Positions 1-8,448 of a stretch of 64,000 nucleotides of DNA are shown here, one piece after another. The notes under the pieces were generated by a model. That model had not been told where the DNA came from and ran no database searches. It saw only the letters and a program-made list of their open reading frames with translations. Made by a program: the position numbers and the translations under genes. The stretch's first letter is position 1; every line of letters begins with the position of its first letter. This DNA comes from Legionella gratiana (GTDB taxonomy: Bacteria > Pseudomonadota > Gammaproteobacteria > Legionellales > Legionellaceae): assembly GCF_001467695.1 (NCBI RefSeq), contig NZ_LNYE01000003.1:1-64000 (forward strand). The letters run 5' to 3'.

Positions 1-140
1 GAATGGGAATTTGCAGCCAACATTCAAGTAAATGAAACTAAAAGGGGCATATTTATAGATAGGCTTGCTGTTTCTAATGAACAAGATGTTATTCCCAGAT
101 TTTTAAAAATGTATCAGGAGGCTAAGAATTCAGAAATTCG
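1..140 (+). pseudogene. Partial duplicate of the 2630-4000 gene
   Basis: These 140 bases match 3335-3474, the middle of the secreted papain-fold-like gene, with only two differences (positions 86 and 128 of this copy). The match ends abruptly at 140, where unrelated repeat-rich DNA begins. The left end is cut by the window edge, so the duplicate may extend further. It has no start of its own and is best read as a relic of a tandem gene copy. Confidence 0.85.
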
Positions 141-156
141 GGATCTACACCAATTA

Positions 157-192
157 AGCTGTCTCTTGATCCTATCTCATCAAGAGACAGCT
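157..192. repeat. Perfect 14-bp inverted repeat (hairpin)
   Basis: AGCTGTCTCTTGAT at 157-170 is followed by an 8-base loop and its exact reverse complement at 179-192. No T-tract follows on either strand, so it is not an obvious terminator. It sits at the breakpoint of the truncated duplicate ending at 140. Confidence 0.7.
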
Positions 193-369
193 GCTTGCGC
201 AGAGGGGGAGGGACTTCTCAATACCGTCGCCTTCCGCAAAAGCGGAAGGTCTAAAAGTAACCAATCTTTGCTCTAAACTAAACTTCACCTTGCAGTCATA
301 CGCTTACGAGACCCCCTGCTTACGCAGAGGGTGACGATGCTCTCAATACCGTTTCCTTCTGCAAAAGAA
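191..369. repeat. Two imperfect direct repeats (191-241 and 316-367)
   Basis: Both copies run ctgctt-cgcagaggg, then ctcaataccgt, then ccttc-gcaaaag. The first copy ends in a perfect 8-bp hairpin, ccttccgc/gcggaagg at 230-249 with an AAAA loop. From 141 to 560 I see only these repeats and no credible reading frame. Confidence 0.6.
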
Positions 370-560
370 ATAATTGGATCCTGTTTTATTTGCGTGAGAG
401 TTTTATTATCTGGATGTGCAACAGCCATTAGTTTTTGTATTGAAAGATTCTGAAATGTCCATCACGCGAGGTTATTTTAGCCACGATTGAGAGGTATATA
501 CAGAAGTCTCATAATATTAAACAATCCTTGAGTCCTGCTTTTATTTAGCAAAAATATTTT

Positions 561-705
561 GGAACTTACTCGAATTATGGTTCCAACCTTGTTACCAGAA
601 CCCACGTCTTTTATTACTTCTTTCAGATTACTATCTATAACTGCTTTTGAGGAACTATGTTTTTTAACTTCTTATTTTCCAGTCAAATTCTATGATTTTT
701 GCTTA
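561..705 (+). pseudogene. Degraded fragment related to the gene at 54428
   Basis: The DNA aligns with about 54508-54660: KYFGT, then YGS, then FITS-RL and AFE, then LTSYF can be followed across at least one frameshift. Only this N-terminal stretch survives, full of changes, so it is a dead paralogue. The 220 bases after it (706-931) hold no convincing gene. Confidence 0.6.
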
Positions 706-931
706 AGAATTCAATAGAATTATGCTTCGATCAATTAAGAGAAAAGTCATACCAAGTATGAATAAAAACCAATTACTGTTCTCGTCGACAGGGCGATAAT
801 AATTTCCTATTCTCCATTTAGAGATAAACTCGATGGACGCAATGTTTTTTCTCTGACCCGACAATATCTCTTTGTTCTAAAATGCCACCACTAAACAATT
901 TATAGATTAAGGCGGCTTCTTAGAGTTTCCA

Positions 932-1846
932 GTGAATCTTTTGCACTTTCGATATCTTTGTCATCTATTGCTTGTGCTAGCATTTCTTATTTTGAGCAAT
1001 TTATGCTCTATTCCTCTGGAATATCTGCCCGAAATTATTCGAGGTGTTTTTATTATATTGGCTGCTGTAGTCACGGCTGTGTTTGCAAATCACAAGTATC
1101 AGAGTGAACAAAGAATACTCCGTCTTCAAAAAATATATTTTGAAGATACTTTGCTAGGCCAAGCAAAATCAATTGAAGGAATGGGGTCACAAACACACAA
1201 AAACATGTTACTTACTGAAAATTTATATAATTCAACAATTAATATATTAAACCAACAAAAGGTTGAGCTAGAAACTATAAAAGCCGAATTAATAGCAACA
1301 TTTGACAATACGTTAACACGTAGTGGATTGGATTTTTTTACTACAGACTTCAAGAAAGAAACCATTATTACAAGATTCAGGAATTAAAAGGAATGTTCTT
1401 CCTACTTGAATAAGTCATTTTGAAGTAGATAGTTATCGGTTTTATGCTTTTTTACAAGACCAAATCCTAGTATTGAGAAGGCAAGTAAATAGATTGACCG
1501 AATCTAACAAAGAGGATTATTTAAGAGAGACACACAAAATACTAGGGAGCTACATACAACAAAATTATTTCCTAGTTGAGCGACATGTCTTATTGTTTAA
1601 TTTGTTTCAGAAGTTGTATTGGAGTTTTCATCAGAGGATTATACTTCTCCCTCAAAAATATTTGAGGCATTTAAGAAAAAAAGAATGAAAAAAATACTAG
1701 AACTATTCAACATAAGCTATGAGGACACAATAAATAATTTTCAGTCTATTGATATTGGTAATATTAAAAAAGAAGGCGCAATAAGATTAGACGAAAAAAT
1801 TAAATGTACTCGTGAGAAAATAAGTAAAGAGCTCTATAACAATTAG
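932..1846 (+). pseudogene. Frameshifted membrane/coiled-coil protein gene
   Basis: The reading frame starts at a GTG (932). It encodes an N-terminal hydrophobic pair of segments (about residues 5-50) and then a charged helical region. It stops at 1387, but related charged helical sequence continues in the other frames: ELKGMFFLLE, then FEVDSYRFYAFLQDQ leading into 1473-1610, then SSEDYTSPSKIFEAF back in the first frame to the stop at 1846. At least three frameshifts or stops separate the pieces of what was probably one protein of about 300 residues. I do not recognise the family. The topology of N-terminal membrane anchor plus coiled coil resembles the disrupted island gene at 14833-16724, but I cannot show homology. 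Confidence 0.55.
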
Positions 1847-2028
1847 TAATAATCTGTCTTCATTACGTCTATATGAGATTCGGTGGAAAATTTCTGCGTT
1901 TCCGCACAATAATGGAGTGATGCTGAAACTAGATACACATATTGAACTTTGATTTATCTAAATAAACATGCTACCTTGACGAACAAAAATTATTATTATT
2001 TTTAATAACTTAAAAATGGATATAAGTT

Positions 2029-2598
2029 ATGTACCACTTAAACAAATATTCCAATACCTTAATCATCACGTATATTGCCGCATTTGTGGTGATGCAAATT
2101 GGATCGCAAAGCAGCATTATTGAAGGGCTAGTTAGTTTACCTATTATCTTATTCGTTGTGTTTTGGTCAGAGAGAATTACTGATGCTTTGAAAGATAGTC
2201 GTCTTCTTTTAGAGCAAACCTCATTTAAGCGAGACATGTTTCTCATCTCTTATAGTTGTTTAATAGCATTTATTACTGCTTTAATTTTTCAAGTGAATAA
2301 TGTTGATGCCAAGGGGTGGTGGCCCTTAATTATTATTTTGAGCGGGGTATATGCAATAATAGGGGGCTTGCTTTTTTCTTTATTGGCCTTGTTATTAGAT
2401 AAAAACCATTCGTTCTACACAAGTATATTTGCAACTACATTTTTTTTAGGATATGTTGTTCTAAGTTTGTTACCCACTTATTTTAATTTAACTTATTTCA
2501 GTCAAAATCAATTATTTATCTATTTTATCATTATCCTATTTACTGTCCATTTATTAATTTGCCTCGGGTACCAACTAAGAAAAAGACTTAATTCTTAA
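2029..2598 (+). CDS. Multi-pass inner-membrane protein, unknown function
   Basis: This 189-residue protein has five or six hydrophobic stretches (about residues 8-25, 28-45, 72-90, 98-122, 132-152 and 160-182) and ends in a positive tail, QLRKRLNS. No catalytic motif is evident and I do not recognise the family. It lies 31 bases upstream of the secreted papain-fold-like gene in the same direction, so the two may be co-transcribed. The next in-frame stop is an ordinary TAA. Confidence 0.6.
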   Translation: MYHLNKYSNTLIITYIAAFVVMQIGSQSSIIEGLVSLPIILFVVFWSERITDALKDSRLLLEQTSFKRDMFLISYSCLIAFITALIFQVNNVDAKGWWPLIIILSGVYAIIGGLLFSLLALLLDKNHSFYTSIFATTFFLGYVVLSLLPTYFNLTYFSQNQLFIYFIIILFTVHLLICLGYQLRKRLNS

Positions 2599-2629
2599 TT
2601 CTTTCTTTTATTTAAAAGGTATATAAGAT

Positions 2630-4000
2630 ATGAAAAAAATTCTTTTATTCATGTTGGCTGCTATTTCTTTTGCCAATCAGGTAGAGGCTAGAAAACCTCT
2701 TGCTTCGGGTGATGTATTAGGTCGTGATCTTTTAATTCCGGGTGCCGGATGGATTGGGCATGTTGGTCTAGGTACTGGCGATGATGTGGGATATCCCACT
2801 CAAATCATAATAGAAGTTTTAAATGAAAATCGAGTAATCCAATTTAATTCCTTCACAAACTTTACTTCTCGCTCAAAATATTGGGGTAGTCGTTCTGGGG
2901 TAGGCGATTATTCTACTGGAACTTATAAAGCATTGGCAGAAGGTTACCACCAGAGTTGGTGGTGCCCTACATATAGCTCTTCAACGGCATATATAATTGG
3001 TCAAGGAAATCTTCAAAATCGGCGTCCAACTAAATGCGGTATGTGGCGATGCGATACCTTTATAGCATGGGATTTTTACAGTGCTGGCTTCTCGCAGATA
3101 ATGGATAATAAAATAATGCTGCCCATTAAGGTCTTTTATACCTTTCCCTATGCTAATGGTGATGCATTAAGCCCTAGTAATTCGGAAAATATTACTCAAC
3201 CACCTCTTATTGATATTAAAGATAAACAATTTAGTGATCTTTCTGCTGATGAGCTAAATAATTTACCTTATGAGAAGTTTGTGGAGCTCGCTGATATTCC
3301 TATGAAGGACGAAACTCCAACTCATATTTCAAAGGAATGGGAATTTGCAGCCAACATTCAAGTAAATGAAACTAAAAGGGGCATATTTATAGATAGGCTT
3401 GCTGTTTCTAATGAACAAAATGTTATTCCCAGATTTTTAAAAATGTATCAGGAGGCTAAGAGTTCAGAAATTCGTTCTAAACTAATTCAAGGGTTGATGA
3501 TTTATTATCAAAATCATAGTGATTCCTTAGATAAAAACTATGATGCTGAAGTATTAAGAGAGTTTTATTCGAAGATGCTGTACCAGAATTTGGAGCGCAA
3601 TGATGCTGATAAAATTATTAGGGGTTATATTGATTTTCATTCTGCTCAACAAATTATTAATAGAAGAAGTCAGATTGAACAGCAAATGGTTGGGATTGAG
3701 CCACGGCTCATTTTAGGTTTAAAACTTGAACTTGCCTATAAATCCTTAGAACTGGAGAAAATTTATATACCTGCTGTGATCGAAATGCTTAGAAAATATC
3801 AACGCTCTGATTTGGATGGGATGTTCTTTGGTATAACTAAATTATGGCATGAGAGTTTAAAAGATAAGCATTCAATAACGGCGATTAAATCTTATTTGGA
3901 CTTTACAGAGAAGAAATACGTGAGGTCTAGCGCAAATACAGAGGACTTATATTTTGGAGTTGCTAAAAATTCTTTCAAAGAATTAAAAAATTCCCTGTAA
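2630..4000 (+). CDS. Secreted protein with permuted NlpC/P60 (papain-fold)-like domain
   Basis: The 456-residue protein begins with a typical Sec signal peptide: MKK, a hydrophobic core to about residue 16, and an A-x-A-like cut near residue 20. Residues about 25-170 show the order expected of a circularly permuted NlpC/P60 or YiiX-like papain fold. A His sits in GWIGHVGLGTG (about residue 44) and a later Cys in CGMWRCDTFIAWDF (about residue 145), where the family has its catalytic pair. The remaining 280 residues look helical. Such domains cut or transfer acyl or peptide bonds, but the substrate here cannot be told. RBS AAAGG lies about 10 bases before the ATG. Part of the gene (3335-3474) is duplicated at the window start. 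Confidence 0.6.
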   Translation: MKKILLFMLAAISFANQVEARKPLASGDVLGRDLLIPGAGWIGHVGLGTGDDVGYPTQIIIEVLNENRVIQFNSFTNFTSRSKYWGSRSGVGDYSTGTYKALAEGYHQSWWCPTYSSSTAYIIGQGNLQNRRPTKCGMWRCDTFIAWDFYSAGFSQIMDNKIMLPIKVFYTFPYANGDALSPSNSENITQPPLIDIKDKQFSDLSADELNNLPYEKFVELADIPMKDETPTHISKEWEFAANIQVNETKRGIFIDRLAVSNEQNVIPRFLKMYQEAKSSEIRSKLIQGLMIYYQNHSDSLDKNYDAEVLREFYSKMLYQNLERNDADKIIRGYIDFHSAQQIINRRSQIEQQMVGIEPRLILGLKLELAYKSLELEKIYIPAVIEMLRKYQRSDLDGMFFGITKLWHESLKDKHSITAIKSYLDFTEKKYVRSSANTEDLYFGVAKNSFKELKNSL

Positions 4001-4303
4001 CTAATTTATCTAAGAGGCTAATTTGTGTTAAGCAGATGGCATAATGATCTGACTAAATGGTAATCATTACTTATCCTTAAAGTTATGAAAATAGCTATGC
4101 TTATTTGATCTAATGAGAACTCTTAGCTGAATCGAGTAAAAATAATGATTTTTTATTTTGTTTGGGGTGAGTTTAGTGGCAATGGAATTCTTATTTTATA
4201 AATCTCTCCACCATTTACTAAAATAAACGCCTGTCCCTTAGGTAAGCATAGGTCATCAGAAGTTGAACTAGTCGGCTAATATAAAAAGCAATTGATTGGT
4301 ATG
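4001..4303. other. Intergenic DNA with no recognised feature
   Basis: No reading frame, tRNA or strong hairpin stands out between the stop of the papain-fold-like gene and the conjugation relics. Confidence 0.5.
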
Positions 4304-4440
4304 TTATATGGGGTGTTTCATTTCTTCCAAACAAATAGCTACGATATTGACGTATTTCCAGGCAAAGGCTGCGAATTGTTTTCCTTCACCCTCTGCTGCT
4401 ATGGCATCGGCGATGCGGGTTGCTACTTCGCTTACTTGAT
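4304..4440 (-). pseudogene. Fragment of a TraD-like conjugative coupling protein
   Basis: The frame reads VATRIADAIAAEGEGKQF, then AFAWKYVNIVA, and ends after EEMKHPI. This resembles the region of F-type TraD coupling ATPases where such a helical segment is found. There is no start, and the fragment abuts the TraC-like fragment upstream at 4442. It is a relic of an integrated conjugative element. The family call rests on recall of the motif, so confidence is moderate. Confidence 0.45.
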
Positions 4441-4441
4441 C

Positions 4442-4771
4442 CTAGTTTTTTAGAGGGTTATAGCGTTCTGATTGGTGGGGGAATCCTAAATGTACGATAT
4501 TTTGGGCATCTGAGTCGCTTTTTGCATGGTAAAAAACAGCTTGATTAACCCAAAATAACGTATTGCCTGTACTTAACTTATTGCGAGCCATCTTAATATC
4601 ATTTCGGACTTCCTCGGGTTTTAGACTTGTACCGACTATTCCTTTTTCAAGCTGAGAAAGAGGTGCATCTAAATTGGCATCATGGCTAAATACTACTTGA
4701 ATGGTATAGATACTTCCTTCGGGCAAAGTATCTAAAAGCGCTCTGCTGGGACTGGGAAGTAAAGATACCAT
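4442..4771 (-). pseudogene. Fragment of a TraC-like conjugation ATPase
   Basis: The 109-residue frame contains PSPSRALLDTLPEGS, then IYTIQVVFSHD, then QLEKGIVGTSLKPEEVRNDI and LFWVNQAVFY. These resemble an internal part of TraC-type conjugation ATPases. Full proteins are near 800-900 residues, so this is a small internal piece without the nucleotide-binding site. With the adjacent TraD-like piece and the integrase relic at 4796 it indicates a collapsed integrative conjugative element next to tRNA-Phe. Confidence 0.5.
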
Positions 4772-4795
4772 CTTATCTCATTTACTGGTATTTAT

Positions 4796-5038
4796 TATAC
4801 CTGGAACGTTAGGTTACGTGCTGAAGGTGTAAGTTTTGAAGATAGGCAGGATTTATTGGGCTATCGTTCAGGGCGAATCACAACACACTATTCTTCAGCC
4901 GAGTTGCAGAATTTGTATGAGGCGGCAAATAAAGTTTGCTCAAAGAAACAAAGTGGAGTTGTATTAACTTTGATTCGAAAGGGAAGTCATAATAAAATAG
5001 ATAGAAGTATTCAAAAAGGAAAACTGATAGTTCTTTAA
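4796..5038 (+). pseudogene. C-terminal relic of a tyrosine integrase
   Basis: The open frame begins without a start and reads RLRAEGVSFEDRQDLLGY, then RSGRITTHYSSAEL. This is the last part of the catalytic domain of a phage/ICE tyrosine recombinase, including the Tyr nucleophile in TTHY. The rest of the gene is gone. It differs from the intact island integrase at 5367 and lies just outside that island, so an earlier element also used this site. Confidence 0.75.
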
Positions 5039-5135
5039 TTTTGAAAGCTTCTACTAGGTTACGCAAAAGTCACGCACATGATTTTTGCTAATTTTGGTAA
5101 AACGATTGGAACTTATTGATTAAATTCGGGTTCTC

Positions 5136-5185
5136 ATGGTGGCCAGAGGCAGAATCGAACTGCCGACACGAGGATTTTCAGTCCT
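5136..5185. repeat. Distal attachment site: copy of the tRNA-Phe 3' end
   Basis: Fifty bases here are identical to 17069-17118, which lie inside the intact tRNA-Phe gene (3' end through the anticodon region). They are in the same orientation. Sequence diverges on both sides. This is the classic footprint of tRNA-targeted integration and defines the far end of the 12-kb island. Confidence 0.9.
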
Positions 5186-5301
5186 TTAAAATACCTTTTT
5201 AACACCTTTCAACTATTTTTAAATTTCTTTATTATCCCTTTAAAATCAAGTACATTAGAGCATATTTAGATTTTTTAACTTTTATTATGTTTTAAATAAT
5301 C

Positions 5302-5334
5302 TGTCTACATGGTGTCTACATGGTGTCTACATGG
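5302..5334. repeat. Three tandem 11-bp repeats next to the attachment site
   Basis: The unit tgtctacatgg occurs three times head to tail. Two diverged copies, tgtctacattg and cgtctacatgg, sit at the other island end near 17005-17026. The position beside both ends suggests arm-type binding sites for the integrase or its directionality factor. Confidence 0.6.
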
Positions 5335-5366
5335 AATTTAAAACGTAATTTTTTCTAAGGTGTTTT

Positions 5367-6608
5367 ATGGAAAATATCAAAGCTATCAAACTCACCAAAA
5401 CGGTGGTTGATAAAATCAAACCAGTGGAAGGAAAAGATCAAACGTTTTATCGAGATGAGCAGTTAAAAGGCTTTGCACTTCGGGTGACTTCAAGCGGAGT
5501 AAAAAGCTTTGTGGTAGAAACCCGTGTCGCTAATAAGGTGAAACGCATTACCTTGGGTAAATATGGCCAGATAACTGCCGAGGAAGCACGCAAGCAAGCG
5601 AAGCATTTATTGGGTCAGATTGCGAAAGGGGATAATCCGATCGCTGAAAAAAAGATAAACAAAATAAAATCGATAACTTTGAAGGAAGCGTTTCATGATT
5701 ATCTTAAAGCCCGCAAAGACTTGAAGATACTGACTATTAAAGATTATCAATCGATTCTAAAGCAAGTGATTTCTGATTGGTTTGATAAGCCTCTAATGAA
5801 TATCACAAGAGAAATGATTGCCAAACGTCACGCACAATATGGTCAAACAAACAGTAAAGCACGAGCTAATTATGCCATGCGTGTATTGCGGGCTGTTTTT
5901 AACTTTGCAGCACATGAATATCAGCTTGAAGATGGTCAACCCATCATTGCCATTAACCCTGTAGAATATTTGTCTCATACTCGAAGTTGGTACAGAGTAG
6001 ATCGTAAAAATACCATGATCAAAAGTCACCAGCTGGCAGCATGGCATGAAGGTTTAACAAGACTCGGTGAACAAGAAGATTATTCCCAGGCTATGATGTG
6101 GAAAGACTATTTCTTACTGGTTCTCTTCACTGGTTTAAGGAGAACAGAAGCAGCATCCTTATGTTGGAAGGATGTTGATTTTAAAGACAAGACTTTCACT
6201 GTACAGGATACCAAAAATAGGGAGGTTCATACTTTGCCTATGTCTGATTTTCTCTATGAATTATTCTTACGAAGAAAACAATTTAAGATGAATGAATTTG
6301 TATTCCCGTCACCTAGTAAAACAGGTCATGTCATAGATCCCAGAAAAGCTATGCTCAAAGTGGCCGAATTATCTGGCGTCTCTTTTACTGTTCATGATTT
6401 AAGGCGAACCTTTGCTACGACTGCAGAAAGTCTGGATTTACCAGCGTATGCTTTAAAACGACTGTTAAATCATAAAATGAATAATGACGTAACTGCAGGT
6501 TATATTATGCGAGATGTGGAACGCTTACGAAAACCGATGCAGAGGATTACTGATTTTTTGATCAGGCAGATGGCCGGTAGTGTAGAAAATATTGTAGCGT
6601 TAAATTAA
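5367..6608 (+). CDS. int: Tyrosine site-specific integrase of the tRNA-Phe island
   Basis: This 413-residue protein has the usual layout of P4-like island integrases. An N-terminal DUF4102-type arm-binding domain (about residues 8-90) is followed by a SAM-like core-binding domain (about 100-190) and a catalytic domain. Catalytic residues are visible in TGLRRTEA (about 255), HDLRRTFAT (about 342), LLNHK (about 366) and the Tyr in TAGYIMRD (about 379). The enzyme should insert and excise the island at the tRNA-Phe 3' end by strand exchange. It lies just inside the distal repeat, 180 bases from the attachment core. The ATG is preceded by AAGG about 10 bases upstream. It appears intact. Confidence 0.92.
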   Translation: MENIKAIKLTKTVVDKIKPVEGKDQTFYRDEQLKGFALRVTSSGVKSFVVETRVANKVKRITLGKYGQITAEEARKQAKHLLGQIAKGDNPIAEKKINKIKSITLKEAFHDYLKARKDLKILTIKDYQSILKQVISDWFDKPLMNITREMIAKRHAQYGQTNSKARANYAMRVLRAVFNFAAHEYQLEDGQPIIAINPVEYLSHTRSWYRVDRKNTMIKSHQLAAWHEGLTRLGEQEDYSQAMMWKDYFLLVLFTGLRRTEAASLCWKDVDFKDKTFTVQDTKNREVHTLPMSDFLYELFLRRKQFKMNEFVFPSPSKTGHVIDPRKAMLKVAELSGVSFTVHDLRRTFATTAESLDLPAYALKRLLNHKMNNDVTAGYIMRDVERLRKPMQRITDFLIRQMAGSVENIVALN

Positions 6609-6719
6609 ATGTCCAACTTCATGAATCTTTTGAAGAAGGAGAATATTATATTTGACGGACATGATAATTCTTAGTACAATTATAGTACTACTTCCCCTAG
6701 GACTTTTCCCCTAGGGCAC

Positions 6720-6747
6720 AGAGCCTCTTCGGAGGCTCTTGTTTTTT
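6720..6747 (+). terminator. Rho-independent terminator
   Basis: AGAGCCTC, a TTCG tetraloop, then GAGGCTCT is followed by TGTTTTTTC. It lies between the integrase and the NYN gene and should end integrase transcription. Confidence 0.85.
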
Positions 6748-6760
6748 CTAGTGTACAATA

Positions 6761-7396
6761 ATGAATAATAAACGCACTACCATATACATTGATGGCTTTA
6801 ATCTCTATTACGGGTGCTTAAAAAGAACCTCTTATAAATGGTTAGATTTAAAAGCTCTTTTTATAAATCTATTAGAATCATCTCATAATATTCAAAAAAT
6901 TAAATATTATACTGCTCCAATATCTAGTAGAGACGGGAATGAAGCCTCTCGATTTCGTCAGAAATATTATCTTCAGGCTTTAGAAAGTTATATACCTGAA
7001 ATCGAAATTTATTATGGCCATTACCTAACTCATGAAGTAAGTGCTAAAGTTGTTAACCCACCACCAGACTTCATTAAAATTTATAAAACTGAGGAAAAAG
7101 GCTCGGATGTTAATCTGGCATTACATGTCCTAAATGATGCATGGTTAGATGCTTATGATTGTGCTGTGATTGTTTCAAATGACAGTGACTTAGCGGAATC
7201 TCTTCGGTTAGTCAAAAGTCAAACCAATAAATTGATAGGTGTTGTGTTTCCTAATACTGATCATAAAAGAAGACCATCAAGAGAATTAGCTAAATATGCT
7301 GACTTTATAAAACCTATCAGGAAAAACGTATTAAAAAACTCACAACTTCCAGATAAAATTCCTGGAACTGAAATACATAAACCTGAAACTTGGTAA
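6761..7396 (+). CDS. NYN-domain (PIN-like) ribonuclease
   Basis: The 211-residue protein starts TTIYIDGFNLYYG, the first acidic strand of the NYN fold. It continues with further acidic clusters in EEKGSDVNLALH (about residue 115) and VSNDSDLAE (about residue 139), which would make up the metal site. NYN proteins are single-strand RNases related to PIN domains and are common on mobile islands and in defence loci. The gene stands alone between the integrase terminator and the iteron array, with a start only 14 bases past the terminator T-run. Its RNA target cannot be inferred. It seems full length. Confidence 0.8.
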   Translation: MNNKRTTIYIDGFNLYYGCLKRTSYKWLDLKALFINLLESSHNIQKIKYYTAPISSRDGNEASRFRQKYYLQALESYIPEIEIYYGHYLTHEVSAKVVNPPPDFIKIYKTEEKGSDVNLALHVLNDAWLDAYDCAVIVSNDSDLAESLRLVKSQTNKLIGVVFPNTDHKRRPSRELAKYADFIKPIRKNVLKNSQLPDKIPGTEIHKPETW

Positions 7397-7489
7397 GTTA
7401 ATCAACAACAGTTTTCCGGAGTTCACAATCAGCTAAGACTTAACTCTACTGTTTATTTCTTGTAAGTTACTGAGAGATTTGATTTCTAT

Positions 7490-7643
7490 AACCTGAGAAA
7501 TCCAGAGAGATAACCCGAGAAATCCAATAGTAAAACCCGAATTATCCAAGATAATAACCCGAAAAATCCACGATGATATTCCGAAAAATCCACGATGATA
7601 TTCCGAAAAATCCACGATGATATTCCGAAAAATCCATATAGGA
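7490..7643. repeat. Array of seven 22-bp iteron-like direct repeats
   Basis: Seven head-to-tail units of exactly 22 bp start at 7490, 7512, 7534, 7556, 7578, 7600 and 7622. The common core is a(a/t)cccgaaaaatcca. The last three full units are identical or nearly so, and the first units have drifted. The array precedes the HTH/DUF927 module, as an iteron origin would. A reading frame crossing it on the minus strand is a product of the repeat and is not a gene. Confidence 0.85.
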
Positions 7644-7736
7644 TATGAGATATTTAAAATTATATTCTTAAATGAATTCTTATGGTTGAGCTTAAAATTT
7701 AGATTAAATTTTATTTAAAGCACTTTATAAAAATTA

Positions 7737-7781
7737 GGTGGGACAATAGGGACAAGTGGGACAGTCGCATAAACGCTAGGT
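7737..7781. repeat. Left inverted repeat framing the DUF927 module
   Basis: The segment carries gtgggacaatagggacaag, then tgggacag, then cgcataaacgctaggtt. It matches the reverse complement of 10251-10294 at about 38 of 45 positions. GGGACA occurs three times in it. Just downstream, gtcccaat (7788-7795) and attgggac (7808-7815) form a hairpin on the same motif. Confidence 0.8.
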
Positions 7782-7900
7782 TTAGATGTCCCAATGCAAA
7801 AAAATCAATTGGGACACATGGGACAAGTCCTGCCATAAAAATTTTTTTAGTATCATTCAATCTCATTTAATATCAATCAGATCACAAGCCCTGAAAGCGC

Positions 7901-7929
7901 TTGACACCCTTTTAAATTACACGCAATAC
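7901..7929 (+). promoter_or_regulatory. Candidate sigma-70 promoter for the HTH/DUF927 genes
   Basis: A perfect -35 TTGACA (7901-7906) is followed after 17 bases by CAATAC (7924-7929), a weak -10. This would give a leader of about 170 bases before the HTH start, and the leader contains no convincing reading frame. Confidence 0.4.
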
Positions 7930-8105
7930 TTCTCGTGAGCTGTGCGCTTTTACGGGTCTACGGTACTGTAAAAGTAAAGGAAAATGAAATATCAAGACTT
8001 TATCCCTAACAAGGGGAACCGGCCGGACAGTCAACTGGTATTCATCGTGCAGGACGCAAACCGTCGGCATTAAGCTGAATGAATAATCATTTGATGAGGT
8101 TCCAT

Positions 8106-8378
8106 ATGAATAAAAAAATATCACGTTTACAATTACTTAATGAATTTGAATCTGCACCCAATTCTGCATTGTTTAATCAACAGACTTTGGCGGCTGTTTT
8201 GGATTGTTCTACCCAACTTTTGGAACGTAATCGCTGGGAAGGAAAGGGTGTTCCCTATCTTAAAATAGGCCGTAAGGTTTTGTATCGCAAAAGTGACGTA
8301 TTGTCTTTTCTCCAACAACAGAAAATCTATCGATCTACCTGTGACGAAGGGCAAGTCCTTTCAGTAGCCAACCAATAA
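8106..8378 (+). CDS. Small helix-turn-helix (excisionase/AlpA-like) DNA-binding protein
   Basis: The protein has 90 residues from the ATG at 8106, which has GAGG seven bases upstream. An ATG at 8079 would add nine residues but has no ribosome site. Residues 25-80 look like a MerR/excisionase winged helix: LAAVLDCSTQLLERNRWEG, then VPYLKIGRKVLYRKSDVLSFL. Such proteins act as recombination directionality factors or as regulators of the island replication genes. It lies directly upstream of the DUF927 gene in the same direction, so both may be one operon. Confidence 0.75.
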   Translation: MNKKISRLQLLNEFESAPNSALFNQQTLAAVLDCSTQLLERNRWEGKGVPYLKIGRKVLYRKSDVLSFLQQQKIYRSTCDEGQVLSVANQ

Positions 8379-8448
8379 AACAGATAGAAATAGATTGTTC
8401 AAAGAGAGATAGGGGTTCTATCTTTCTGAACTCTGCTGGAGAAAAGTG

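Noticed and set aside
141..560. Possible small genes
   Set aside because: Only repeats and hairpins are found; no frame with a start signal and coding composition.
7433..7615. Minus-strand 60-residue frame with repeated WIF motifs
   Set aside because: It is produced by translating the 22-bp iteron array; there is no ribosome site.
7490..7643. CRISPR array
   Set aside because: The units are contiguous 22-bp repeats without unique spacers, and no cas gene is present.
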